Source: AP-15 sp963814805 (GTDB lineage Bacteria; Pseudomonadota; Alphaproteobacteria; ATCC43930; CGMCC-115725). Taken from it: a DNA stretch of 64,000 nucleotides. This document shows positions 30,679-41,253 of the stretch, piece by piece (within the stretch, counting starts at the first letter, position 1; every line of letters begins with the position of its first letter). The translations under genes and the position numbers were made by a program. The DNA is taken from positions 186,001 through 250,000 of the forward strand of contig CAWFER010000023.1 of assembly GCA_963814805.1 (NCBI GenBank), written 5' to 3'. The notes beneath the pieces were generated by a model. The model was not told the DNA's origin. It saw only the letters and a program-made list of their open reading frames with translations, and did not search any database.

Positions 30679-32825
30679 ATGAAAACACGTTCCACGCTCA
30701 TGCCGGCGGTGCTGTTTGCCCTAGTGCCGCTATTGTTCATCGTCGGGGTGGTCGGCTTCCAGCTGCTGAAAAATGTGCCGGAAGCTCGGATCGCCCGCGC
30801 CAACACGCTGACCAGCTTCAAGATAATCCGCGCAGCGAATGCCGTCGACGAGGCGATCCAGGATGCCGAGCGCGGCCAGCGCGGCTTTCTGATCACCGGC
30901 CGCGAGGCCTATCTCGAACCCTACATTAGGGCCAAGGAAAAGCTGCCGCAGCTGATGATCGGGCTGCAGCGGGCGACCGCGGCAAGCCCGGACCAGCAGC
31001 CCCGGCTGCTGCGGTTGCAAGGCGACATCACCACCAAGATGAACGAGCTGGCCTCGACGATCACCGCGATGCGGGAGCGGGGTTACGACGCGGCCAGGGC
31101 GATTGTGAACACGAATGCCGGTCTCGTCAGCATGGAAGCGGTCCGCTCTGATCTGCGGGCGATCATGGATGCGGCCAATGTCCGTCTCGACAAGCGCCTG
31201 GTCCGGGCCGAGGCCGGTGACGAACGCATCAGCCTGACGTTTGTCCTCGGCAGCATCGTCGCGGCCGTCGCATTGCTCGTCGGCGGGTTTTTGTTGCAGA
31301 GCGCCTATCGCCGCGCGGCGATCTCCGAACGGCTGCTGCAAGCCACCCTCGACAGCGTGCGCGAAGGGGTCGCCGCGTTCGACGCAAGCGGGCGCTTGCA
31401 AGTGTGGAACAACCCGTTCGTCACCTTGTCCGGCGTGGCCGGGGGCGAGCTGCGGCGCGGGGCGCGGCTTTCCGGCGAGGCTGGCAAGACCGGCGTGCTC
31501 GCCGATTCGGACGCGGCCGGCCGGCCGGCAGACCGGCCGATGTTGGTCGAGCGCCGCGGAGACCGGGGCGCCGCGATCGAGGTGTTCCGCAATCCGACCC
31601 CGGACGGCGGCCATGTCATGACCCTGCTCGACGTGACCAGGCGCCGGCTGGCTGAGGAGGCGCTGCGGCAGGCCCAGAAGCTCGAAGCGCTGGGTCAGAT
31701 GACCGGCGGGATCGCGCATGATTTCAACAATCTGCTGACCATCATCATCGGCAGCCTCGAGCTTTTGCGGCGCTCGGTCGGCCGCGACGGCAAGGCGATC
31801 GAGCGAATCGACATGGTCAATGTCGCCGCCGAACGCGCCGCCAGATTGACCAGACAATTGCTGGCCTTTGCTCGCCGCCAGCCATTGCAGCCCGAAATCG
31901 TCAATCTGGGGCGCCTGATGCAGGAGCTGCTGCCGCTGATCCGGCGCGCGGTCGGCAAATCGATCACGGTCGAGTGCGTCGCCGCCGGCGGCCTGTGGAA
32001 CACGACGGTCGACGGCTCGCAGTTCCAGTCGGCGGTCCTCAACCTCGCGATCAACGGGCGCGACGCCATGCCGGATGGCGGGAAGCTGACGATCGAGGTC
32101 GGCAACGCGGCGCTCGACGACGCTTATGCGGCCCGGCACGCCGAGGTCGAGCCCGGCCAGTATGTTATGTTCGCGATTACCGATACCGGCAAGGGCATGG
32201 ATGCCGACACGGCGGCGCGGGCGCTCGATCCGTTCTTTACGACTAAGCCCGCGGGCGAAGGCACCGGCCTCGGCCTGCCTCAGGTTTACGGCTTTGTCAA
32301 ACAGTCGGGCGGGCATTTGAAAATCTACAGCGAGGAGGGCGAGGGTACGACGATCAAGCTTTATCTGCCGCGCGGCTTCGGCGAGGAGAGCGCGCAGCCC
32401 GGGCGGGTCCCGGCGCTGGCCGTCACCGGCACCGAGACGGTGCTGCTGGTCGACGACGACGAAATCGTCCGCTTTACCGTGGGCTCGATGCTGGAAGAGC
32501 TCGGTTATTCGGTGCTTTCGGCGGCGAGCGGCGCGGAGGCGCTCTCGATCATCGAGGCGGATGGCAGGATTGACCTGTTGTTTACCGATGTCGTCATGGC
32601 CGGTCCGATCGGCGGCCGCAAGCTCGCCGAGCAAGCGGTTGCGATCCGCCCCGCGCTGAAGGTGCTGTTCACCTCCGGCTATACCGAGAACGCGATTGTT
32701 CACAATGGCCGCCTCGACCCCGGAGTGGAGCTGCTGAGCAAGCCTTATGGCCGCGATGTGCTGGCCGCGAAAATCCACCGGGTGCTCGGCGGCGCGGTCC
32801 AGGAGCCCGGTCGTGCGGCGCGGCA

Positions 32826-32829
<4 letters not shown>
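30679..32829 (+). CDS. hybrid sensor histidine kinase with CHASE3, PAS-like, HATPase and receiver domains
   Basis: 716 residues. A membrane helix at about 9-29 and another at 188-208 flank a periplasmic CHASE3 sensor (AIQDAERGQRGFLITGREAY). A PAS-like segment follows (LDSVREGVAAFDASGRLQVW). The dimerisation region has GQMTGGIAHDFNNLL with phospho-accepting His about residue 347. The ATPase domain shows NLAINGRDAMPDGG (N box), DTGKGMD and EGTGLGLPQVYGFV. The receiver at 590-700 has VLLVDDDE and acceptor Asp near 637 (LFTDVVMAG). The missing output domain suggests signalling through phosphotransfer or autoregulation. Its stop overlaps the lpdA start, GAGAGGACGG precedes its ATG, and the signal is unknown. 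Confidence 0.92.
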
Positions 32830-34250
<1,421 letters not shown>

Positions 34251-34270
34251 GCGGGGACGGGGTCGCCGGT

Positions 34271-35476
34271 TCAGACGCGTTCCAGCGCTCGGCTAATGTC
34301 GTCGACGAGATCGGCCTCGGCTTCGAGCCCGGCCGAGAAGCGCACCAGCTGGTCGCCGATGCCGAGCTCGGCGCGCGCCTCGGGCTTGAGCCGCGAATGG
34401 GTCGTCGTCGCCGGGTGAGTAACGATGCTTTTCGAATCGCCGAGATTGTTCGAGATGTCGACCAGCCGCAGCGCATCGAGAAAGCGAAAGCATTCCTCCT
34501 TGCCGCCGGCGACGTCGAAGCAGACGAGGCTGCCGCCGGCTTTCATCTGGCGCTGCGCCAATTCGTATTGCGGGTGGCTCGGCAACCCCGGATAGAGCAC
34601 CCGGCTCACTTTCGCATGGGCTTCGAGCGCGCGAGCCACGGCAAAAGCGGTGCGACATTGGCGCTCGACCCGCAATTCGAGCGTCTCCAGACCTTTCACC
34701 AAGAGCCAGGCGTTGAACGGGCTCAAGGACGGCCCGGTATGCCGGTAGAACTGGCCCAGATCCTCCTTGATGAATTTTTCCGAGGAAAGGATCGCGCCGC
34801 CGAGACAGCGCCCCTGGCCGTCGATGTGCTTGGTCGCCGAATAGACGACGACGTCGGCGCCGAGCGCCAACGGCTTTTGCAAGAGCGGCGTGGCAAAGAC
34901 GTTGTCGACGACGAAGAGCCCACCGGCCCGGTGGACGAGGCGCGCCACTTCGGCGAGATCGACGATCTCCATCGCCGGGTTGGACGGGCTTTCGCAAAAC
35001 GCCAGCGCCGCACCGCCGGCGAGTGCGGCTTCCCAGGCGCCGAGGTCGCGCCCATCGACCAGGACGGTCTCGATGCCCCAGCGCGGCAGCAATTCGCAGA
35101 CGATGTAATGGCACGAGCCGAACAGGGCGCGGCTCGACACGACCCTCTGCCCGGCGCGCAAGCGGCACAGCAAGGCGGCGAACACCGCCGCCATGCCGCT
35201 GGCCGTGGCGCGGCACGCTTCGGCGCCTTCGACGAGCCGCAGCCGCTCCTCGAACATCGCCACGGTCGGGTTGCGGTAGCGCGAATAGACATAGCGCGAG
35301 CCGTCGCTGGCAAAGGCGGCTTCGGCCGCGGCGGCATCGTCGTAGACAAAGCCCGAGGTCATAAAGAGGGCTTCGCAGGTTTCCTGATGTGGGCTGCGGG
35401 TGCTGCCGCCGCGCACCAGGATGGTGGCCGGCGAGACGGTCTCGGCGAGGTCGGCGGGCAGAACGGGTTTGGTCAT
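34271..35476 (-). CDS. metZ: O-succinylhomoserine sulfhydrylase MetZ
   Basis: PLP enzyme of the Cys/Met metabolism family that makes homocysteine directly from O-succinylhomoserine and sulfide. 401 residues from ATG 35476, preceded by GGAGAG at good spacing. Motifs: ETCEALFMTSGFVYDDAAAA, YSRYRNPTVAMFEERL, and PLP lysine in VYSATKHIDGQGRCLGGA; the C-terminus has SNNLGDSKSIVTHPATTTH. The longer ORF start at 35524 lies inside the leader terminator and is rejected. Regulation by SAM is indicated by the upstream SAM-II element. The gene is convergent with lpdA across 20 bases. Confidence 0.93.
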   Translation of the reverse strand: MTKPVLPADLAETVSPATILVRGGSTRSPHQETCEALFMTSGFVYDDAAAAEAAFASDGSRYVYSRYRNPTVAMFEERLRLVEGAEACRATASGMAAVFAALLCRLRAGQRVVSSRALFGSCHYIVCELLPRWGIETVLVDGRDLGAWEAALAGGAALAFCESPSNPAMEIVDLAEVARLVHRAGGLFVVDNVFATPLLQKPLALGADVVVYSATKHIDGQGRCLGGAILSSEKFIKEDLGQFYRHTGPSLSPFNAWLLVKGLETLELRVERQCRTAFAVARALEAHAKVSRVLYPGLPSHPQYELAQRQMKAGGSLVCFDVAGGKEECFRFLDALRLVDISNNLGDSKSIVTHPATTTHSRLKPEARAELGIGDQLVRFSAGLEAEADLVDDISRALERV

Positions 35477-35517
35477 CGGCAGGTCTCTCCATTGCGAGGC
35501 CCGCACCGATCCCAGGC

Positions 35518-35552
35518 AAAACAAAAGCCCTGGTCCCGCGCGGGCCAGGGCT
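35518..35552 (-). terminator. Rho-independent terminator in the metZ leader
   Basis: On the minus strand AGCCCTGG and CCAGGGCT form an eight-pair stem around CCCGCGCGGG-type sequence, followed by TTTGTTTT. It begins about ten bases after the SAM-II aptamer and ends about 40 bases before the metZ ATG, so it can act as an attenuator inside the leader. Confidence 0.78.
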
Positions 35553-35562
35553 CCTTTCAGAA

Positions 35563-35622
35563 CTCCCGACCTTTTAGCGCTTCTTTAACGTGGCCGCAAG
35601 CCGGTCGGCTCAAATCCACCAC
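35563..35622 (-). promoter_or_regulatory. SAM-II riboswitch aptamer
   Basis: Read on the minus strand, the element contains GATTTGAGCCGACCGG, CTTGCGGCCACGTTAAAGAA and GCGCTAAAAGG in that order. These match the conserved core of SAM-II (GAUUUG, CUUGCNGCCACGUUAAA, CGCUAAA), which binds S-adenosylmethionine in an H-type pseudoknot. SAM-II is known upstream of metA and metZ in alphaproteobacteria. CCGACC at the 5' side can pair with GGTCGG at the 3' side. High SAM would be expected to lower metZ expression. Confidence 0.9.
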
Positions 35623-36185
35623 GATCGCGGCATGCCTATCTCACCTATCGCACCACGTCAAGGGTCCGGGCCGATGTTGGACGCCCGCTTTCCTGTCGCC
35701 CAACGCAGGAGCGCGTGAAGAAGCGCCAAAAGCCTTGTCATTCTGGGGTGGGACGGAGCCCGCGAGCCCGGAACCCATGCACACTCGCGGGATTGCAGAC
35801 TATCGGAAATGCAAGTGTTCCTGTTGGAGTGGACGGCCCCCGAATGGGATCGGATGCGCCAGGCCGTGGTCGTTGAAACTACAGCAAAGGGAGAATATCC
35901 GGATCGGGCTTAATACCGCCAGGCATGTCTTTCAGCTCAGGGAGCGGACGAGAACAAGCCGCTAAGTTTGGGGGGCCAGCTTGCTGCGTGGCGACGTACG
36001 GAAATTCTTCAAGAAACTGGGCGCCGACGCGCATCGGCCCACAGGGTCACCGGCGGCAAGGGGCCGGGAAAGGTGACGGCGCTGCTCGGCGGCGACGCGC
36101 AAATTGCCGTGTTCGGGGCCAAGAAATTGCCCAAATCCGGAACGATTTATCTGCTCGCGGATCGAACTTCAGAGGAGACGTTGCG
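35623..36185 (+). other. 563-bp stretch without a confident gene; repeat copy A and a possible coding relic
   Basis: Bases 35736-35855 hold a copy of a dispersed element, described separately. From about 35905 to 36180 one frame reads TGGKGPGKVTALLGGDAQIA and VFGAKKLPKSGTIYLLADR, while the sequence just before reads better in another frame (GDVRKFFKKLGADAHRPTG). This has the look of a small frameshifted or decayed gene, but I recognise no family. There is no usual start codon or Shine-Dalgarno for it. The stretch ends at the GAGGAG ribosome site of the following lipoprotein gene. Confidence 0.4.
35736..35855 (+). repeat. dispersed intergenic element, copy A
   Basis: Begins with TGTCATTCTGGGG, then GCCCGGAACCCATGCACAC, ATCGGAAATGCAAGTGTTCC and ends near CCCGAATGG. 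Its middle aligns without large gaps to bases 41030-41150 (CGAAACCTGTGCACAC, TGGCAAATGCAGGTATTC). GTCATTCCGGGG...CCCGGAAYCCA units of this kind are common between genes in alphaproteobacteria. Similarity was judged by eye at roughly 60-65 percent. Confidence 0.5.
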
Positions 36186-36929
36186 ATGTGGAAGCAGCGA
36201 GCCGCAACCCTGTGCGGCTGTCTTGGGATCCTGCCGTTGCTGATGGGTTGCGCCAATGGCGGCAGCGGCCAACCGCAGGCTTACGTCGTATCGCCGCCGC
36301 CTGCAGCGGCAGTGTCCGACAGCGCCGGCGCGAGGGTTTATGGCGTTGCGCCGGCCGGCCCCGCAACAGCCATTCTGGTGATGCTGCCCGGTCCGGGCGA
36401 CATGCTGAACGCCGACCCGCGGCTCTGGGCGGCGCAGGGGTTCGACGTCGTCAGCCCCCGGTCATCCGAAATCTACCAGCTTGCGGCGGCGCAGCAGGCA
36501 GCCGCGGCTCGGCTGATCGCGCAGGCGCGGGCGATAGCGGACGCGCCGATTTGGCTTATCGGCGCCGACCCGGCGAGCGCGGCGGCAATGGCCTCGATTC
36601 CCCCGGCCGGAGCCGGCCAAGTCTCCGGTTTTGTGGTCACCTCGACCGCCTCCGGCCTCGGCACCTGCAGCGAACGGATGATTTATTCCTATTCCGGTGA
36701 CGGCGCGGCGCCCAAGGTGGCCGTCAGCAAATCCGGCAATGACTGTCCGTCCGGGGCGCCCTTTGGCGCGAGGGCCAATACGACGATAGCGCCGCCGTCG
36801 ATGCCCATGGTTCGGCCGGGAGGACCGCACCTGATCGAGGCCTCGACCCGCTCGGCTGACGCGCCGGACGCACGGCAGGTGGTCGTGCAGCGCATCGCCG
36901 ACTTGACCAAATCGGCGCGGCAAAGCTGA
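36186..36929 (+). CDS. lipoprotein of unknown function with hydrolase-like domain
   Basis: 247 residues from ATG 36186, which has GAGGAG upstream. A lipoprotein signal peptide ends in the lipobox LLMGC near residue 19. The mature part has ILVMLPGPGDMLNADPRLWA, VVSPRSSEIYQLAA and APIWLIGADPASAAAMASI, a strand-helix order that resembles an alpha/beta hydrolase core, but a catalytic triad cannot be identified with certainty. Two late cysteines (GTCSER, GNDCPSG) could form a disulfide. No neighbouring gene suggests a role. Confidence 0.72.
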   Translation: MWKQRAATLCGCLGILPLLMGCANGGSGQPQAYVVSPPPAAAVSDSAGARVYGVAPAGPATAILVMLPGPGDMLNADPRLWAAQGFDVVSPRSSEIYQLAAAQQAAAARLIAQARAIADAPIWLIGADPASAAAMASIPPAGAGQVSGFVVTSTASGLGTCSERMIYSYSGDGAAPKVAVSKSGNDCPSGAPFGARANTTIAPPSMPMVRPGGPHLIEASTRSADAPDARQVVVQRIADLTKSARQS

Positions 36930-37003
36930 TCCTTCGTGTCAGCGCGCCCGGCGGCCCTAGGACCCTGCCCTTGGGTCGCCGGAGCGCATACCCCGCAATA
37001 CGG

Positions 37004-37276
37004 TCAGGGGGGCGGCGGCGAATAGTAGCCAGGCGGGGGTGGCGGCGGGGGTGTGGTGACGACGCCGGTGACGGCCCCGAGCGCACCCCCGGTGGCGGCG
37101 CCGATGGCGGCGCCAGGGCCGCCGCCCGCTGCGGCGCCAATCGCCGCGCCGGCGCCGGCGCCGATCAGACCGCCGCCAACCGCGCGCTGGGCCGGATCGT
37201 ACGGATTGGTGCAGCTCGCCAGCGCCAATATCATCGCCGCGCCGGCCAGCCCCTTAGCAATCGATCGCTTTTTCAC
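37004..37276 (-). CDS. small lipoprotein with glycine-zipper and proline-rich tail
   Basis: 90 residues. Signal peptide MKKRSIAKGLAGAAMILALA ends in lipobox LASC. The middle (about residues 34-72) is a repeated GxxxG glycine zipper (LIGAGAGAAIGAAAGGGPGA), and the tail is PPPPPPPGYYSPPPP. Such proteins are typical outer-membrane-associated lipoproteins of the YMGG/glycine-zipper class; the exact function is unknown. It is convergent with the preceding lipoprotein gene. The 293 bases between it and the next gene include no other ORF I can support. Confidence 0.8.
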   Translation of the reverse strand: MKKRSIAKGLAGAAMILALASCTNPYDPAQRAVGGGLIGAGAGAAIGAAAGGGPGAAIGAATGGALGAVTGVVTTPPPPPPPGYYSPPPP

Positions 37277-37569
37277 TTTGGTTCCTTCTTCACAAGATCA
37301 CGCGGACACAATAGCGCCGGGACGGGATGGATAACCCGTCGCAACCGACAACGGCAAAGACCGGACTCGTCTTCCCGCGCCGCGACGTCTGGCAAACATA
37401 GGGCGTCCGTTGAGGTTCCGCCCCGGCCGCGCCATAAGCCGCAATCGGATCTCGTGAAAATTGCCGGCGTGTGCTGTTGACTGCGCTTGAGCGGTCAGCG
37501 CAAAAGGGGCACGATAAAAAAAAGAGCCTAGTCAACGGCCTGTAATCAACAACAAGGAGGAAAGCGAAC

Positions 37570-39042
37570 ATGACCGCAACCCCTATCAGCACCGCGGCGG
37601 CGATGCCCGCCAGCCATGTGCTCGGACGCAAGCTCGACAGCATCCCGTTTAGCGCCTACCACGTCGTCGTGATCCTGGTGCTCGGGCTGGTTGGGTTCGT
37701 CGAGGGCTACGACCTGGCGCTGACCGGCTCGCTCCTCGTGCTGGCGAAAGCGCCGCTGCAGCTGACCGCCTCGGAGGTCCGCTGGCTTACCGTTGTGGCC
37801 ACCATTATGGTGGTCGTCGGAGGCTTCATCGCCTCGGCGATCTCAGACCATGTCGGCCGCAAGGCGATCATCCAGATCGGCGTGATCGGCACGACGTTCT
37901 TTACGCTATTGATCCCGCTGGTGCAGAGCGGCGCGCAACTGATCGTCGTTCGCCTCTTGACCGGCGTCGGGTTGGGCTTTGCCATCTCGGCGGCGTTTCC
38001 GATCGCCGCCGAACTGATGCCGGCGCAGCACCGGCGCACTTACGGCGCGATTTACGAGATCATGCTGGCGAGCGCCTTCACCTTGCTGCCGTTGGTCAGC
38101 TTGCTGCTTGCCCACGAGCCGAACGGCTTCCGGCTGGCCGCCTTGCCGGGCGGGCTCGCGCTGTTCGTCGTGCCGGTGCTGGTGCATTTTCTGATCCCGC
38201 AGAGCTCGCGCTGGCATCTACGCCGAGGCCACCATCAGGCGGCGGTCGATACCGTTAACTTGATGATCAGCCGTTGCGGCAATCGCGTGCCGCCGCTGAC
38301 GGTCGCCGCACTGGGGCCGAACCTCCATATGGCGCGCGAGGAACTTCCGCCGTTCACGGCGCTGTTCGCTCCAGGCCAGCTGCGCTGGACCACCGTCGGC
38401 ATCTTGTGCTCGATTTCCGCGGGCACCGCCTATTATCTAATCGCCATCCTACTGCCGAAAGCGCTGATCGATCAGGGCGCTGCGGTCACGCTGAGCTTTG
38501 GCATCAGCACCATCGTGTTTCTCGCCACGATCCCGGGGAAGGCCTTCACCGGGTATTTGATGGAGCTGATCGGGCGGCGCTGGACCATCGCCTATGCGCT
38601 TGGCGGGGCGATTCCGGGCCTCATTCTGATGACGCTGGCGCATCGGGCGGGATCATTCGCCAACGTCGTGATGAGCGCGGGCGCGATGATTACCGGCTTT
38701 ACCGTGCTGTCCTCCTTTCCGGCGGTGCGGGTATACCTGTCCGAGCAGTTCCCGACGGCGCTGCGCGGGCGCGGCCACATCTTCAGCGAGTCGTTCGGAC
38801 GGATCTTTGCCGGGGTGGCGGCGCCCTTCCTGTTGGAACCGTACACCGGCTCGCCGACGATATTCTTCGGCACGATCGTGGTGGTGGTGGCGATCGGCGC
38901 CTTTATCCCGCTGCTGTTTGGCAAGGAGACCGTTGGCCAGCTGGAGATGGTGACCGCGACGAATTCCCGAGCTGGCCTAACCGACGCCTGCAGGCGTCGG
39001 CCGTTCTCGCAGCGGCCGGCGCCGGCTTCGGCCGCGCCTTAA
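37570..39042 (+). CDS. MFS transporter (aromatic acid:H+ symporter/sugar porter-like, 12 TM)
   Basis: 490 residues preceded by a strong AAGGAGGAAAG ribosome site. About twelve hydrophobic helices are visible. MFS signatures: DLALTGSLLVLAK after helix 1, SDHVGRKAIIQIG in loop 2-3, RLLTGVGLGFAISAAFPIAAE, and the repeat ELIGRRWTIAYALGG in the second half. The GYD motif in helix 1 recalls aromatic-acid carriers, but the substrate cannot be set from sequence. The stop overlaps the convergent acyl-CoA ligase stop by four bases (TTAA). The C-terminal 30 residues are basic and poorly conserved. Confidence 0.85.
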   Translation: MTATPISTAAAMPASHVLGRKLDSIPFSAYHVVVILVLGLVGFVEGYDLALTGSLLVLAKAPLQLTASEVRWLTVVATIMVVVGGFIASAISDHVGRKAIIQIGVIGTTFFTLLIPLVQSGAQLIVVRLLTGVGLGFAISAAFPIAAELMPAQHRRTYGAIYEIMLASAFTLLPLVSLLLAHEPNGFRLAALPGGLALFVVPVLVHFLIPQSSRWHLRRGHHQAAVDTVNLMISRCGNRVPPLTVAALGPNLHMAREELPPFTALFAPGQLRWTTVGILCSISAGTAYYLIAILLPKALIDQGAAVTLSFGISTIVFLATIPGKAFTGYLMELIGRRWTIAYALGGAIPGLILMTLAHRAGSFANVVMSAGAMITGFTVLSSFPAVRVYLSEQFPTALRGRGHIFSESFGRIFAGVAAPFLLEPYTGSPTIFFGTIVVVVAIGAFIPLLFGKETVGQLEMVTATNSRAGLTDACRRRPFSQRPAPASAAP

Positions 39043-40727
39043 GCGGTCTGTTCCGTGCTGAGGCCCAGTTCGCCGATCGTCTGTTCGCGCATCAGGAACT
39101 TCTGGATCTTGCCGGTTACCGTCATGGGAAAGGCGTCGACGAATTTGACGTAGCGCGGGATCTTGTAATGCGCGATCTGGCCCCGGCAAAAGGCGCGGAC
39201 CTCGTCCGCGGTGGCCGTTTCGCCGTGATGCAGGCGAACCCAGGCGCATAATTCCTCGCCATAGCGCGGGTCGGGGACGCCGATCACCTGGACGTCCTGG
39301 ATCTTTGGGTGGCGATAGAGGAACTCCTCGACCTCGCGCGGATAGACGTTTTCACCGCCGCGGATCACCAAGTCCTTGATCCGGCCGACGATGTTGCAAT
39401 AACCCTCGTCATCGATCGTCGCCAGATCGCCGGTATGCATCCAGCCCGCCGGGTCGATCGCCTCGCGCGTTTTCTCCCCGTCGCTCCAATAGCCGAGCAT
39501 GACCGAATAGCCGCGGACCAAGAGTTCGCCGGGCGCGCCGCGCGGCACGATGCGTCCGGCGGCGTCGACGATTTTGACCTCGATATGCGGGTGCACCCGA
39601 CCCACGGTCGAAACTCGGCGCTCGACCGGGTCGTCGGTCGCCGATTGAAAGCTGACCGGGCTGGTCTCGGTCATGCCATAGCCGATCGTGATCTGCGACA
39701 AATGCATGCGGTCCACCGCCCGTTTCATCACTTCGATCGGACACGGACTGCCGGCCATCATGCCGGTGCGCAGCGAGCTTAGGTCAAAGCGGGTGAAATC
39801 GGGGTGATCCATCTGCGCAATAAACATCGTCGGCACGCCGTAGAGCGCGGTGCAGCGCTCGGCCTCGATTGCTTGGAGGGTGGCCAGCGGATCGAACCCG
39901 TCGCTCGGATAGACCATCGCGGCGCCATGGGTCAGACAGCCGAGATTGCCGATCACCATGCCGAAGCAGTGATAGAGCGGCACCGGGATGCAGACCCGGT
40001 CGCGTTCGGTGAACTTCATCGCCTCGCCGAGGAAGAAGCCGTTATTCAGGATGTTATGATGGGTCAGGGTGGCGCCCTTGGGGAAGCCCGTGGTGCCGCT
40101 GGTGAACTGGATGTTGATCGGGTCATCGAACTGCAATTGCCCGGCTAAGAGGGCGAGCCTCTCGCGCTCGGCATCGCCGCCAAGGGCGCAGACATCGTCG
40201 AAACGCACGGCGCCCGGCCGGCGTTCCTCGCCGAGGGCGACGACGACGCGCAGAGCGGGCAGGCGCGCCGCGCGCAGGTTGCCGGGCGTCGCTGTCGCCA
40301 GCTCGGGCGCCAACTCGCCGAGCATGCCCAGATAATCGCTGGTCTTGAATCGCGCCGCGGTGATGAGCGTCGCGCAACCCGCGTTGTTCAGGGCGTATTC
40401 GAGCTCAGTGAGGCGATAGGCCGGGTTGATGTTGACGAGGATCAGCCCGGCCTTGGCGGTGGCGAACTGGGTCACCACCCATTCGGCGTTGTTCGGCGAC
40501 CAGACGCCGATGCGCTGGCCGGGTTCGAGCCCGAGCGCCACGAGGCCGGCGGCAAGGGCGTCGACCCGCTCTTTCAGTTGGCGCCAGCTCCAGCGGATTT
40601 GCTGGTGGCGGACGACCAGCGCTAGGCGCTCGCCGTGGCGCTTGACCGTCTGGTCGAAATAGGCGCCGATCGTCTCGCCGATCAGCGGCCTGCCGCTGGC
40701 GCCGTGGACATAGCTGGGCTCGGCCAT
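39039..40727 (-). CDS. AMP-dependent acyl-CoA synthetase (FadD-like)
   Basis: 562 residues from ATG 40727 (AEPSYVHGASGRPLIGETIG). Activates a carboxylic acid as acyl-AMP and then acyl-CoA. Motifs: IQFTSGTTGFPKGATLTHHN (P-loop A3), IGYGMTETSP (A5), WMHTGDLATIDDEGY (A7), GRIKDLVIRGGENVYPREVE (A8) and VTGKIQKF with the catalytic Lys near the C-terminus. The substrate is uncertain: medium/long fatty acid or an aromatic acid. The extra N-terminal 26 residues of the longer ORF lack family support. Next to an MFS carrier, but convergent and so not co-transcribed. Confidence 0.9.
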   Translation of the reverse strand: MAEPSYVHGASGRPLIGETIGAYFDQTVKRHGERLALVVRHQQIRWSWRQLKERVDALAAGLVALGLEPGQRIGVWSPNNAEWVVTQFATAKAGLILVNINPAYRLTELEYALNNAGCATLITAARFKTSDYLGMLGELAPELATATPGNLRAARLPALRVVVALGEERRPGAVRFDDVCALGGDAERERLALLAGQLQFDDPINIQFTSGTTGFPKGATLTHHNILNNGFFLGEAMKFTERDRVCIPVPLYHCFGMVIGNLGCLTHGAAMVYPSDGFDPLATLQAIEAERCTALYGVPTMFIAQMDHPDFTRFDLSSLRTGMMAGSPCPIEVMKRAVDRMHLSQITIGYGMTETSPVSFQSATDDPVERRVSTVGRVHPHIEVKIVDAAGRIVPRGAPGELLVRGYSVMLGYWSDGEKTREAIDPAGWMHTGDLATIDDEGYCNIVGRIKDLVIRGGENVYPREVEEFLYRHPKIQDVQVIGVPDPRYGEELCAWVRLHHGETATADEVRAFCRGQIAHYKIPRYVKFVDAFPMTVTGKIQKFLMREQTIGELGLSTEQTA

Positions 40728-40827
40728 TTGGTCGTCTCCCGATCGAGGCTTGCGTGCTAACTGCTCAAATGTGCTCTTTTTAGCAACGAATCCCGGCCCA
40801 TTCACCCCGGCAGCGAGCGTCGGGGCG

Positions 40828-40948
40828 GATGCAATCCGCCATCTTGGCTATTTGCCGGCGCCGAGCCGTTTCGCGAGGGAGGCGGCGCGTACGCAGGGGT
40901 TTCACCATCGACCTGCGCGGCATGCGCGCGAGTGAGGCGGATTGCATC
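40828..40948. repeat. 13-bp inverted repeat spaced by about 95 bp
   Basis: GATGCAATCCGCC at 40828-40840 is matched exactly in reverse complement by GGCGGATTGCATC at 40936-40948. The left arm is itself part of a short hairpin. It may be a relic of a mobile or palindromic element; no gene lies between the arms. Confidence 0.6.
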
Positions 40949-41029
40949 GCCGCTACGTCTCGCTGCGGCCGGCAACGCGGAAAATTGTTTCGAAGACTCG
41001 AACGTGCGGAGAATACCAAAACAAGGTCG

Positions 41030-41150
41030 GTCCGTGGCGTGGGCGCAACCCACGAAAACCCGAAACCTGTGCACACCAAACCGTCAACATATGGCAAATG
41101 CAGGTATTCTTGGGTTCCGAGTTCGGCCCTTCGGACTGCCTCGGAATGAT
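41030..41150 (+). repeat. dispersed intergenic element, copy B
   Basis: Aligns directly to bases 35736-35855. The right end carries TTCCGAG (41115-41121) and CTCGGAA (41140-41146), which can pair as a hairpin with TTCGG/CCTTC sequence inside; it ends in GGAATGATG. Copy A retains the left hairpin half (GTCATTCTGGGG) better, copy B the right half. Confidence 0.5.
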
Positions 41151-41253
41151 GCTTGTCGCCCACAACAATTTCTTCACACCGCAGGCCGGGACCCATTCGG
41201 CCATCGATTAACCGGTCTCCGCCGGCATGACGTCTACGGCAGCTCGCCTGGCG

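Larger units (their letters stand above)
40728..41253. other. 526-bp intergenic region with inverted repeat and repeat copy B
   Basis: Open frames exist on both strands, none with a recognisable protein or a good ribosome site. The region holds GGCGGATGCAATCCGCC at 40824-40840, its inverted partner GGCGGATTGCATCGCC near 40936, and copy B of a dispersed element at 41030-41150. The upstream part likely carries the promoter of the acyl-CoA ligase gene. Confidence 0.6.

Noticed and set aside
37477..37515. TTGACT followed by GATAAA as a promoter for the MFS gene
   Set aside because: Spacing from TTGACT to any -10-like hexamer does not fit well; too weak to list.
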